59,818 bases of DNA from contig DICM01000039.1 in NCBI GenBank assembly GCA_002416285.1, positions 1-59,818 of the forward strand. The letters run 5' to 3'. Below are positions 16,866 to 24,940 of this stretch, piece after piece. This stretch comes from Caryophanales bacterium UBA5026 (lineage in GTDB: Bacteria > Bacillota_I > Bacilli_A > RF39 > UBA660). Both the position numbers and the translations under genes were made by a program. Within the stretch, counting starts at the first letter, position 1, and the number at the start of each line of letters is the position of its first letter. The notes below the pieces were generated by a model. That model saw only the letters and a list, made by a program, of their open reading frames with translations, searched no databases and was not told the DNA's origin.

Positions 16866-16970
16866 ATGTTTCAACTACGAAAAATCTATTTTAAGACAAT
16901 CAAAAGAGAATCAAATGCACTGAAGGGATTATATTTAGAATATCAAAATCGCTATAATCATAACAAATAA
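16866..16970 (+). CDS. Possible 34-aa ORF
   Basis: ATG 16866 to TAA 16968. The product is basic and helical (FQLRKIYFKTIKRESNALKG). The ribosome site is weak (AGGAAA) and no homologous family comes to mind. It may be a remnant or chance ORF in the 280-base gap between the Gly-rich gene and glmS. Confidence 0.2.
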   Translation: MFQLRKIYFKTIKRESNALKGLYLEYQNRYNHNK

Positions 16971-17006
16971 AAACCCATTTTGAAGAACGTCATCAAAATA
17001 GGTTTT
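16970..17006. terminator. Terminator of glmS, bidirectional
   Basis: AAAACCCATTTTGA (from 16970) pairs with TCAAAATAGGTTTT (16993-17006) with one mismatch and a 9-base loop. It has A/T-rich tails and lies 4 bases past the glmS stop. Confidence 0.75.
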
Positions 17007-17010
17007 CCTA

Positions 17011-18843
17011 TTATTCAACAGTAACAGATTTTGCTAAGTTCTTAGGTTTATCAACATTACAATCTCTTAAAACAGCAGCTTCATATGCAATTAACTGTAA
17101 TGGTATCACAGTTAAAATAGGTTGTAATAGTGGATGAACAGTAGGAATAACAATTGAATTATTTTTAAATTCTAAATTAGAAATTGAATCTGTTATGACA
17201 GGAATAACATTTGCACCTCTCGCCATAACTTCTTTACAATTACTAATTGTCTTAGAAGCTAAATTAGGATCTGTTATAATAGCAAGAACAGGGGTATCTT
17301 TTTCAATTAATGATATTGTTCCATGTTTTAATTCTCCAGCTGTATAAGCCTCACTATGAATATAAGAAAGTTCTTTTAATTTTAGTGATCCCTCCATAGC
17401 TAATGCATAATCAATACCTCGACCAAGATAAAATACATCGTTTTTATTCATGATTATTTTTGCTATTTCTAAATATTGGTCACGAGTGTTTAAAATCTGG
17501 TCAATTTTAATAGGTAATGTCTTTAATTCTTCGAGAATATTTTGATATTCCTCTTTTTCTATATGCTTTAATTTTTTTCCCAAATCAAGTGCCATGAAAG
17601 CAAGTTCAGTAATCTGTGCAGAATAAGCCTTCGTTGTTGCAACACCAATTTCTCTACCTGCACAAGTATTTAATATATAATCTACAATACGTTCCATAGA
17701 ACTACCAGCTGCATTAATAATTCCAAGGGTATCTAAATCACTTTCTTTCGCATGTTCTAATGCTTTAATAGTATCTGCAGTTTCACCGGACTGTGAAATC
17801 CCAATGACAAGAGTTTTACGATTTACATCTAAAATTTTATTATAACGATATTCACTAGCTATTTCTACATCAACGGGAATTTCTGCAAATTTTTCGATCA
17901 AATATTTTCCAATTAAACCAGCATGATAAGCACTACCACAAGCAACAATTTTAATTTTTTTATATTTTGCTAAAGAAGGTAATGATTTTAAAGTTCCACT
18001 TTTTTGATATTTTTCTACTGATTTTCGAAATACGCAAGACTGTTCTTTAATTTCTTTTAATGTAAATGTACTTTCCCCATTTTTACTGATTTCAGTATTT
18101 CCCATATCATATATCTTAATTTCATTATCTACTAATAAACCACTTTTATTATATATAGAAACATTATTATCTTTAATAACTGCAAAAGATTCATTTTTCA
18201 TCTCAATATAATGATTGGTATAACTTGTTAAAGCAATAATATCCGATGCTATATAATTCCTTCCCTCATTCGTAATTCCAATGATTAATGGATTCTCATT
18301 TCGTATTGCAAATAACTTCTTAGGATCATCACTATTTATAATCCCGAGTGCATAGGCTCCTTTTACTCTTTTCATAAATTCTAGCAAAGTTTTATTCATA
18401 TCATTTGTCTGATGATATAGATAATCAATTAAAGCTGCACCAACTTCAGTATCTGTCTCGCTTTTAAATGAGTAATCTAAATGTATTAATTCTTGTTTTA
18501 GTTCACTATAATTTTCAATGATTCCATTATGAACTAGTGTAATCTTACCCACTTGATGAGGGTGACAATTATCGATGCTTGCTTCACCGTGAGTAGCCCA
18601 TCTTGTATGACCAACTCCCAAATTAGAGCTCACTTTTGAAATGACGTTCTGTTCTAATAAATTGATACTTTCAATACCAATCTCTTTATAAACCTTTACA
18701 ATATTGTCTTCAAAAAATGCGACTCCTGCAGAGTCATAACCTCTATATTGTAATTGACGTAATCCGTCAATTAAAACAGACAAAGATTTTTTTTCTTTAT
18801 CTAATTGTTTGTCTTTTCCGACAAAACCAACAATTCCACACAT
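17011..18843 (-). CDS. glmS: Glutamine--fructose-6-phosphate aminotransferase (isomerizing)
   Basis: 610 aa, the normal length. The mature N-terminus is MCGIVGFVG with Cys2 as the glutaminase nucleophile. GHTRWATHG and HPHQ follow in the class II amidotransferase domain. Two SIS isomerase domains occupy about 290-600 (ACGSAYHAG, SQSGETADT, TTKAYSAQ) and the C-terminus ends DKPKNLAKSVTVE. It makes glucosamine 6-phosphate from fructose 6-phosphate and glutamine, the entry step of UDP-GlcNAc and peptidoglycan synthesis. Its mRNA leader carries a glmS ribozyme, so expression should fall when glucosamine 6-phosphate is high. Confidence 0.98.
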   Translation of the reverse strand: MCGIVGFVGKDKQLDKEKKSLSVLIDGLRQLQYRGYDSAGVAFFEDNIVKVYKEIGIESINLLEQNVISKVSSNLGVGHTRWATHGEASIDNCHPHQVGKITLVHNGIIENYSELKQELIHLDYSFKSETDTEVGAALIDYLYHQTNDMNKTLLEFMKRVKGAYALGIINSDDPKKLFAIRNENPLIIGITNEGRNYIASDIIALTSYTNHYIEMKNESFAVIKDNNVSIYNKSGLLVDNEIKIYDMGNTEISKNGESTFTLKEIKEQSCVFRKSVEKYQKSGTLKSLPSLAKYKKIKIVACGSAYHAGLIGKYLIEKFAEIPVDVEIASEYRYNKILDVNRKTLVIGISQSGETADTIKALEHAKESDLDTLGIINAAGSSMERIVDYILNTCAGREIGVATTKAYSAQITELAFMALDLGKKLKHIEKEEYQNILEELKTLPIKIDQILNTRDQYLEIAKIIMNKNDVFYLGRGIDYALAMEGSLKLKELSYIHSEAYTAGELKHGTISLIEKDTPVLAIITDPNLASKTISNCKEVMARGANVIPVITDSISNLEFKNNSIVIPTVHPLLQPILTVIPLQLIAYEAAVLRDCNVDKPKNLAKSVTVE

Positions 18844-18887
18844 ATATATCTCCTTTATTCCATAATAAAAATAAGTGAGCGATATAT

Positions 18888-19010
18888 TTTTTGTTGCAAT
18901 TTTGATTTTGCCTTTTGAAATACATCTTACGATTCCACAACCGTAACAGCATCCGCCGAATATTCGATAACTGTTATCCTCGTCAACCCGTAGGTTCTGG
19001 CGCTAATTAT
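18888..19010 (-). ncRNA. glmS ribozyme: glmS ribozyme (glucosamine-6-phosphate riboswitch)
   Basis: Reading the minus strand, the conserved core is plain: AGCGCCAGAAC at the 5' end, GGGTTGACGAGG, then TATCGA and TCGGCGGATGC, followed by the less conserved 3' stems. The known cleavage site falls between A19004 and G19003. When glucosamine 6-phosphate binds, the RNA cuts itself and the glmS message is degraded. It starts about 40 bases after the predicted transcription start and ends about 45 bases before glmS. Confidence 0.96.
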
Positions 19011-19056
19011 AAAGATCAAAACATCCTCCTTGGATACTTTATAATTTTACAATATT

Positions 19057-19085
19057 ATTTTATTCTATTTCCCAAGATTTGACAA
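19057..19085 (-). promoter_or_regulatory. glmS promoter
   Basis: On the minus strand TTGTCA (19085-19080), a 17-base spacer and TAAAAT (19062-19057). The predicted start near 19050 lies about 45 bases before the ribozyme core. Confidence 0.7.
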
Positions 19086-19090
19086 TAAAA

Positions 19091-19125
19091 AAATAAACTT
19101 GATTTACATATCAGTTTATTTTTAG
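19091..19125 (-). terminator. Terminator of the S66 peptidase gene
   Basis: AAATAAACT (19091-19099) pairs with AGTTTATTT (19113-19121). A T-rich tail follows on the minus strand. It overlaps the peptidase stop codon and lies just upstream of the glmS promoter. Confidence 0.65.
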
Positions 19126-20132
19126 TGTAATTCAAATGAAATTTCTCCAGTCCCATTTACAGAATGAATATGGGCTATAGCTCCATTAATAATTGTTAAT
19201 CTTGGTGCTACATGTCCAATATCAATATCGATAATAATAGGAATTCCTAAATCACCAAGGGATTCTTTAATAGCTTCCTCGTAAGCGATAGCATAGTAAC
19301 TTTTTTCCTCTGGAGTTCTACTAAATAAAATACCATTTGTATGTTCAAACCAGCCATTCTCTTTGAATTTCCAAAGAGTTCTTCTGATTTGTTCACTACT
19401 CATTTCAGCATTATCAAAGTACCAAATAATACCATCATTTTTATATTTATTGATAAACTCAATCGTTTTATCAAAACGAGTACCAAATAAATCACTAAGA
19501 ATATCAATACAACCACCAATTATTCTTCCTTCAATTGTTATTTCTTTTTGATTAGTTATCTTCCAATAAACATCAGTATCTAAGTTGTAATTTTCTTCCC
19601 CAGTGATGTATTTCATATACTCTTTTTGAAATTTATCGAAACTATTTTGTTTTAATAGGTTTCCTTTTAATATTTCCAAGTTATTTTTAAGTGATAAATG
19701 CCAATCTTTCATTCCAAAAGAACAGATGTTATCACTATAAATGGTCGCTATATCAAGATTCGTGGTAATTGTAAAAAGAAGTCCAGTAGGGTCAGAAAAT
19801 CCTTGAATCCATTTGGGAGACTGTTTAATTTTATCAAAATTTATAAAAGGAAGCATTTCCAAAAGGAAATCTCCTCCTCCAGCACAAATAATTGCTTTTA
19901 CTGTCTCATCTTCATATAATTGTTTTAATTCCATCGCCTGTATAGGACTGCTACTACTTTTTCCTTTTTCACTTGATCGTACATTACTAGTTTCTCTAAT
20001 TTTAAAACCATGTTTATTAAATTTAAAAATAGCATTATCTAATCTATGTAATTTAATAGGATCAGTTATTCCATCAGAAGGAGCAGTAATTCCAATTGTA
20101 TCATTTTTCTTAAGAAATTCTGGATAAATCAT
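19122..20132 (-). CDS. S66-family LD-carboxypeptidase (MccF/LdcA-like)
   Basis: 336 aa. The family fold shows as DTIGITAPS at the start, then the nucleophile Ser113 in GFSDPT, Glu243 in YFDNAEMSSEQIRR and His307 in DIDIGHVAPR, a Ser-Glu-His triad with the usual order. These serine peptidases cut the L,D bond of muropeptides in peptidoglycan recycling; the MccF branch inactivates peptidyl-nucleotide antibiotics. The overall length and the DNAE motif look closer to MccF, so the substrate is open. The gene is monocistronic, has no signal peptide and is probably cytoplasmic. Confidence 0.88.
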   Translation of the reverse strand: MIYPEFLKKNDTIGITAPSDGITDPIKLHRLDNAIFKFNKHGFKIRETSNVRSSEKGKSSSSPIQAMELKQLYEDETVKAIICAGGGDFLLEMLPFINFDKIKQSPKWIQGFSDPTGLLFTITTNLDIATIYSDNICSFGMKDWHLSLKNNLEILKGNLLKQNSFDKFQKEYMKYITGEENYNLDTDVYWKITNQKEITIEGRIIGGCIDILSDLFGTRFDKTIEFINKYKNDGIIWYFDNAEMSSEQIRRTLWKFKENGWFEHTNGILFSRTPEEKSYYAIAYEEAIKESLGDLGIPIIIDIDIGHVAPRLTIINGAIAHIHSVNGTGEISFELH

Positions 20133-20270
20133 AAAAACCTCCTCTATATTTTATTATACAGCACTAAATGAAAAAGTCTATAATACATATTCTCGAATTT
20201 TTATTACACTGAAAACATATAATAACCTATATTTAACTTCCTATTATGATATAATTTAGAAGGTGATAAA

Positions 20271-20843
20271 ATGAAAAAGATAATGATCGACATAGATGAC
20301 GTTATTTCCGATTATAGTGGATACCTTGGATTAGTAAATGAATTTTTAAAAACCGATTATAAAATAGAAGATGTAAGAGGTTATTATATTCAAGATTTGG
20401 TGCCTGAGAATCAAAAAGAGGATTTTATTCAGTTTTTCGTGACTCAGAATATTTATGATCATAGTAGTATTTTTCCTGATTGCATTGAAATAATCAAAAA
20501 ATTAAATGAAAGATATGATGTCTATATTTGTTCTGCATATGTTTTTCGAGATAACCTAGAGTATAGCGCAGATTCATTGAAATATAAATTCCAGTTTTTA
20601 ACTAAAAATCTTCCGTTTTTGGATCCACATAATTTTATGTTCTTGACGAAAAAAGAAATTTTAAACTGTGATATTAAAATTGATGATAAAATAGAAAATC
20701 TAAGAAATGCGGAAACAAAACTATTATTTAATGCTTATCACAATCAATCAATTTCTGAGGAAGAGTTAAAAGCGCAAAATGTGATTCGTATAAATAACTG
20801 GTTGGAAATTGCGCAAATTTTACTAAATGAAGAAATTAATTAA
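20271..20843 (+). CDS. HAD-superfamily 5'(3')-deoxyribonucleotidase-like protein
   Basis: 190 aa. HAD motif I is MIDIDDVISDYSG (nucleophile Asp near 7, acid Asp near 9), the second motif is ICSAY near residue 86, and the third is CDIKIDDKIENL near 145. It lacks a large cap, as in the NT5C (PF06941) group, which removes phosphate from deoxynucleoside monophosphates. The substrate is a family inference. The start has AAGGTGATAAA. It converges on the DNA glycosylase gene, with which it shares a terminator. Confidence 0.78.
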   Translation: MKKIMIDIDDVISDYSGYLGLVNEFLKTDYKIEDVRGYYIQDLVPENQKEDFIQFFVTQNIYDHSSIFPDCIEIIKKLNERYDVYICSAYVFRDNLEYSADSLKYKFQFLTKNLPFLDPHNFMFLTKKEILNCDIKIDDKIENLRNAETKLLFNAYHNQSISEEELKAQNVIRINNWLEIAQILLNEEIN

Positions 20844-20871
20844 AAAATGAACTTATTATAGTTCATTTTTT
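20842..20871. terminator. Bidirectional terminator
   Basis: AAAAATGAACT (20843-20853) and AGTTCATTTTT (20860-20870) form an 11-bp stem with a 6-base loop between two convergent genes. Both strands give a U tract. Confidence 0.8.
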
Positions 20872-21349
20872 ATAAATATTTCAATATAACCTTATAATCC
20901 TCTACTAAATCAGCTAATCTTTTTGTCGCATTTGCGGGACTAGTAGATGATAATGAAACTGCCTTGATATTAGTTTTGGGAAATACATGTTTTTGATATA
21001 GCTCATAAGCTTTTTTTCCATTTGTAAAGACAAATTTTATATTACTATTTTGAATAATCTCCCAAACCTCATTTATCTCAACATTCTTTATACTCGCATC
21101 GCTAGAACCTGTAATTTCACATCTTTTAATTACATCCCAAAGAGCGATATGATGATTTAGTAAAAACTCTCTATAGTCAGTTATTTTTTCGTCAAACAAA
21201 GTTTCCATTACCGGCCAAAATCTATTTTTGGGACTTGAATATGGAAATCCAATTTCTCTCGATTTCGTACTTGCAATTGAACCTAATAATAAGACTTTGG
21301 AGTTGTTATTATAAACAGGTTCAAAAGGATGAACAATAACGTTATTCAT
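20870..21349 (-). CDS. DNA-deoxyinosine (hypoxanthine-DNA) glycosylase, UDG superfamily
   Basis: 159 aa. The pattern fits the family-6 UDG group: HPFEPVYNNNSKVLLLGSIAS near the start, SREIGFPYSSPKNRFWPV (about 30-47), LWDVIKRCEITGSSDASI and, near the C-terminus, LSSTSPANA in the place of the motif 2 loop. Enzymes of this group excise hypoxanthine arising from adenine deamination. No signal peptide, length normal. It stands alone behind an AGGTGATTCC ribosome site. Confidence 0.82.
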   Translation of the reverse strand: MNNVIVHPFEPVYNNNSKVLLLGSIASTKSREIGFPYSSPKNRFWPVMETLFDEKITDYREFLLNHHIALWDVIKRCEITGSSDASIKNVEINEVWEIIQNSNIKFVFTNGKKAYELYQKHVFPKTNIKAVSLSSTSPANATKRLADLVEDYKVILKYL

Positions 21350-21488
21350 GGAATCACCTCTTAACTATTAATATAAATAAATTATACAATAAAATACTTG
21401 AAGAATAGTCAATTTCCATCAAAAATAACTTAAGTTTCACATTTTACCTATAAACATATAATAAATTATAGTTTAAAGGAGGATTTTT

Positions 21489-22409
21489 ATGAACTGTGAT
21501 TATTCATATGGAAATACTTGTTATCAATTCAACGGAAAAACTGGAATAAAATGTTCAGAATATAAAATTACAGCCCCACCTCAACAACAGGATGGAATAG
21601 TGGGAATCGAATATATTATGCATCCAAGACCTATATTTGATGATCCAAATTATATAGGAAGTGGAAAATTACAAGATAAAGTTGCAATAATAACAGGCGG
21701 AGATAGTGGTCTTGGTAGAGCAGCAGCTATTGCTTATGCGAAGGAAGGGGCTAATGTAGTAATTGCTTACTATGATGAATATGAAGATGCGAATGAAACA
21801 AAATTTTATATTGAACAACTAGGTAGAAAGTGTTTACTGTTATCGGGGGACATTTCCAATAAAGATTTTTGTGTCTCTGTAGTTAATGAAACATTAAAAA
21901 TGTTTGGTAAGATAGATATTTTAGTGAACAATGCAGGTGTACAATATCAGCAAGATGAGTTAGAGTGTATCTCTGATGACCAGTTTGATTGGACAATGAA
22001 AGTGAATATCTATGGGATGTTTTATTTAACAAGAGCCGTATTGCCATATTTAAAGGCAGGATCCACAATTATAAATTTAAGTTCCGTAACAGCTTTTGAA
22101 GGAGAACCGAGATTAATGGATTATGCCACCACTAAAGGAGCTATTGTGGGTTTTACAAGGTCTTTAGCAAAAAATTTAGCACTTAAAAATATTCGTGTAA
22201 ATGCGATAGCACCAGGACCGTTTTGGACACCTCTACAGCCTAATTGTTGGGAAGCAGAGGTAATTCCAACATTTGGATCAAATACGGCCATGGCAAGGGC
22301 TGCAATGCCCTATGAATTGGCTCCTACTTATGTCTATCTAGCCAGTGATGATTCAAAATTTATGACAGGGCAAGTATTACATGTAAATGGTGGGGCATAT
22401 TTGGGATAA
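21489..22409 (+). CDS. Short-chain dehydrogenase/reductase (GSP39/YhdF-like)
   Basis: 306 aa. A ~45-residue leader containing PPQQQDGIVG, typical of the general-stress-protein 39 branch, precedes the Rossmann fold. NAD(P) is bound at TGGDSGLGRA (about 69-78), NNAG follows, the catalytic Ser lies in NLSSVTA, and Tyr-x3-Lys is seen as DYATTKGA. The C-terminus is TGQVLHVNGGAYLG. It oxidises or reduces an unknown alcohol/carbonyl substrate. Strong RBS AAAGGAGG. The gene looks intact. Confidence 0.9.
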   Translation: MNCDYSYGNTCYQFNGKTGIKCSEYKITAPPQQQDGIVGIEYIMHPRPIFDDPNYIGSGKLQDKVAIITGGDSGLGRAAAIAYAKEGANVVIAYYDEYEDANETKFYIEQLGRKCLLLSGDISNKDFCVSVVNETLKMFGKIDILVNNAGVQYQQDELECISDDQFDWTMKVNIYGMFYLTRAVLPYLKAGSTIINLSSVTAFEGEPRLMDYATTKGAIVGFTRSLAKNLALKNIRVNAIAPGPFWTPLQPNCWEAEVIPTFGSNTAMARAAMPYELAPTYVYLASDDSKFMTGQVLHVNGGAYLG

Positions 22410-22504
22410 TCCTTGTAAAAATAATTTTTAATCTGAAAACATATATTGAATTGTTTTAATTCGTGATAAAATGGAAATAAATAAAATAAGGAAAGGAATA
22501 GGAT

Positions 22505-23055
22505 ATGGAAAAAGTTAAAATATTAGGAATTAGTGGAAGTGTTAGAAAAGGATCTTACAATACAGCAGTAATCAATTATATATCTGAAAATCATGCTGAA
22601 AATATTGAATTTGAAATATTAGATATAACAAAGTTGCCTATGTTTAATCAGGATTTAGAGCAGAATGTTCCAGATGAAGTAAAGAAATTTATAGAAAAGA
22701 TTGCCGAAGCGGATGGATTTATTATATCAACACCAGAATATAATTATTCTCTTCCAGCCCTTTTAAAAAATGCCTTAGATTGGGGTTCAAGAGGTGAAAA
22801 AAGGGATTTAATAATAAATATGTTGGAATTATTAGTGCATCACCAAGTATGCTAGGCGGATCACGTGTACAGTATCACCTGAGACAGATATGTGTTTGTT
22901 TGAATTTAATCCCAGTTAATAAACCTGAAATTTTTATCGCTCAAGCAAATGAAAAAATAGATGAGAATGGGAACATAAATGATGAGGTTACGAAAAAAAT
23001 GATTACGGATTTGGTTACTGAGGTAGTTTATCACATAAAAAAGGATATCCACTAA
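22505..23055 (+). pseudogene. NADPH-dependent FMN reductase, interrupted by a frameshift
   Basis: The first part (22505-22855) has the flavodoxin-like start ILGISGSVRKGSYN and ISTPEYNYSLPALLKNALDW, then runs out of frame after GSRGEK. The correct continuation lies one frame over: NNKYVGIISASPSMLGGSRV and then QYHLRQICVCLNL to 23055. Adding one A to the six-A run at 22797-22802 restores the whole ~183-aa protein. Everything else is well preserved, so the shift is recent, a sequencing error, or phase variation. Confidence 0.82.
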
Positions 23056-23071
23056 GTGGTTATCCTTTTAT
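23037..23071. terminator. Bidirectional terminator between the FMN reductase and thioredoxin genes
   Basis: AAAAGGATA and TATCCTTTT flank CCAC-TAA-GTGG, giving a long stem with U tracts on both strands. It overlaps both stop codons. Confidence 0.8.
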
Positions 23072-23382
23072 AAATGCTTATTGATCAGATCCAAGATGGT
23101 TGTTTCTGGAGAAAACCCAATAATTTCATCTACTACTTCACCATTTTTAAATACAAGCATATTTGGAATTGACATAATGCGATATTGCATAGCCAAAGAT
23201 TGATTCTCATCAACATTAATTTTAGCAATATCAAAATTCTCATTTTCACTTGCCATTTTTTCCAGAATTGGAGCAACCATTTTGCATGGTCCACACCAAT
23301 CTGCATAGAAATCAACTAATACTACTTTCTCGTTTTGTAGAATTTCTTGCTCAAAATTATTCTCATTAACATGTTTTAACAT
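23068..23382 (-). CDS. Thioredoxin
   Basis: 104 aa. The active site is WCGPC with Cys30 and Cys33 in FYADWCGPCKM, and the cis-proline region is MSIPNM. It is a disulfide reductant of the cytoplasm. It lies 48 bases after an ArsR-type regulator on the same strand, so the two are probably one operon. Many genomes carry another trxA, so this may be a specialised copy tied to its regulator. Confidence 0.95.
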   Translation of the reverse strand: MLKHVNENNFEQEILQNEKVVLVDFYADWCGPCKMVAPILEKMASENENFDIAKINVDENQSLAMQYRIMSIPNMLVFKNGEVVDEIIGFSPETTILDLINKHL

Positions 23383-23430
23383 ACCTTTTCCTCCTTATAA
23401 AAATTGGTTTGTAATTGATATTATATTACC

Positions 23431-23721
23431 CTATTTAGTAATTTCTAAACTATTTTCCAATAGGGTTTTTAATAGAACCTTAATATCTTCGTCACAAATA
23501 GAGTAAAAAACCTCATTTCCAACCTTTTTACAACAGATGATTTGATTTAGTTTTAATTTTGCTAACTGCTGTGAAACAACAGATTGTGATACTTTCGCAC
23601 AATTTTGTAATCCACCAACGTTCTTCTCTTGATTGTTAAATAGGTTTAATAATATACATAGTCGTACCTCATTTGATAAGACATCAAAAAGTTGAGCCAT
23701 TTCGTATATATTTTTTTTCAT
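23431..23721 (-). CDS. ArsR/SmtB-family transcriptional regulator
   Basis: 96 aa winged helix: the recognition helix lies in VSQSVVSQQLAKLKL (about 44-58), and the wing at about 63-75 is KKVGNEVFYSI. Five cysteines are seen: in RLCILL, QNCAKV, the IICCKK pair and SICDED. ArsR proteins sense metals, oxidants or persulfide through cysteines, and release DNA. A neighbouring thioredoxin suggests redox or thiol sensing, but the ligand is unknown. Good ribosome site missing from view (GGTGATTTT). Confidence 0.87.
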   Translation of the reverse strand: MKKNIYEMAQLFDVLSNEVRLCILLNLFNNQEKNVGGLQNCAKVSQSVVSQQLAKLKLNQIICCKKVGNEVFYSICDEDIKVLLKTLLENSLEITK

Positions 23722-23888
23722 AAAATCACCAACTGTATTAATATATTATAATATACTAATATAGTTGTCAAGTATTTCATAAACTTTATTTTTATTGTAT
23801 ATTTTTTACAAAAACTAAACTAATTTTTAAACTTATTCATTAGCAATGAAAGTTGAATGCAATATTTCCCAAAATCATAAAAAAGTAT

Positions 23889-23916
23889 TTGAAAGTAGTA
23901 TTTTTTATGCTATACT
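23889..23916 (+). promoter_or_regulatory. Promoter of the coiled-coil protein gene
   Basis: TTGAAA (23889-23894), a 16-base spacer and TATACT (23911-23916), 45 bases before the start codon at 23961. Confidence 0.6.
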
Positions 23917-23960
23917 GTTTATGATATAAAAATAGGGGAAAGAATAATGAGGGGATAATT

Positions 23961-24917
23961 ATGATGAACGAAGAGAACAATATACAATTAGATAATCTAC
24001 AAATGGAACAGCCACCAGTTGTGACCGTTGATGAAGACATTAATACATATGATCATCCGGTAGAAAAATTAGAAGATGATTTTTTCTATGAGGGTGATAA
24101 AAGAGAAGATGATGAACAAATAGAAGTAGTCCCTGTTGTTGAATCACCAAAACCAGTGTTAAGTGAAGCAGTAACAACTACTAATTTTGAAAATATGTTT
24201 GACAATCTTTCTAGTAATGTAGCGGGAGCAAATAGCTTTATAGCTAATTTGATGGATCAGAAAAAAAATGTTTCTCAAGAGAAATCTCTTTTAAAAGAGC
24301 AACAGGAAAAATTTCAAAAAGAAAAACAAGACTTTGAAGAATATAAAAATACTCAAAAAGAGGAACTTGCTACTGAAAAAACAAAATGTGATAATTATGT
24401 TAGAACTGAACGAAAAAGAATTGAATCTGAACAAGAACAATTCAACGCAGATATGGAAGCAAGTCGCGCAGAATTAGAATTAACTGAAAAAGCATTAAAA
24501 GTGGGAAATGAAAAATTAGATGCGGATAAAATTCAATTTGAAGTATATAAGGACTTAGAAGAAAAGAAAATTAAAAGTGATCGTGAATCAATTGAGCTAA
24601 GTCGTAATAAATTAACAGAAGACATCAATCAATTTGAAAAAGAACGCTCATTAGAATTTGATAAGATTAAAAAAGAACAGTTAGAATTGAAACGTCAACG
24701 TGAACAATTCGAGCAAGAAAAACGCATTGAATTAGAAAGAATTAAAAACGGTCAAGATGAATTAGCAAAACAGAAAGAACAGTTCCGTCAAGCGAAAGAA
24801 ATCGAAGAGAAACGTCTTGAATTAGAAAATAATAACTTAAATCAAAGTATGATGCGCTTCCAAGAATTGGTTGCACAATTTAACCTTGGTTTCCAACAGA
24901 TACCTGAAGATAAATAA
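23961..24917 (+). CDS. Long coiled-coil protein, unknown function
   Basis: 318 aa. Residues 1-75 are acidic and disordered. A short motif around FENMFDNLSSNVAGANSFI follows, and from about 105 to 300 there is a continuous heptad-rich coiled coil made of Glu, Lys and Gln. It has no signal peptide or membrane segment. It could be a cytoskeletal or scaffold protein. It is monocistronic with its own promoter and terminator. I know no named family for it. Confidence 0.65.
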   Translation: MMNEENNIQLDNLQMEQPPVVTVDEDINTYDHPVEKLEDDFFYEGDKREDDEQIEVVPVVESPKPVLSEAVTTTNFENMFDNLSSNVAGANSFIANLMDQKKNVSQEKSLLKEQQEKFQKEKQDFEEYKNTQKEELATEKTKCDNYVRTERKRIESEQEQFNADMEASRAELELTEKALKVGNEKLDADKIQFEVYKDLEEKKIKSDRESIELSRNKLTEDINQFEKERSLEFDKIKKEQLELKRQREQFEQEKRIELERIKNGQDELAKQKEQFRQAKEIEEKRLELENNNLNQSMMRFQELVAQFNLGFQQIPEDK

Positions 24918-24940
24918 AAACCTCTTACGAGGTTTTTTTT
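24916..24940. terminator. Bidirectional terminator
   Basis: AACCTC, a TTAC loop and GAGGTT, followed by T residues; the other strand also ends in a T-rich run. It overlaps the gerAB stop codon (24925-24927). Confidence 0.82.

Noticed and set aside
22797..22815. Programmed ribosomal frameshift in the FMN reductase
   Set aside because: The family is normally encoded in one frame and there is no stimulatory structure evident; a one-base indel is simpler.
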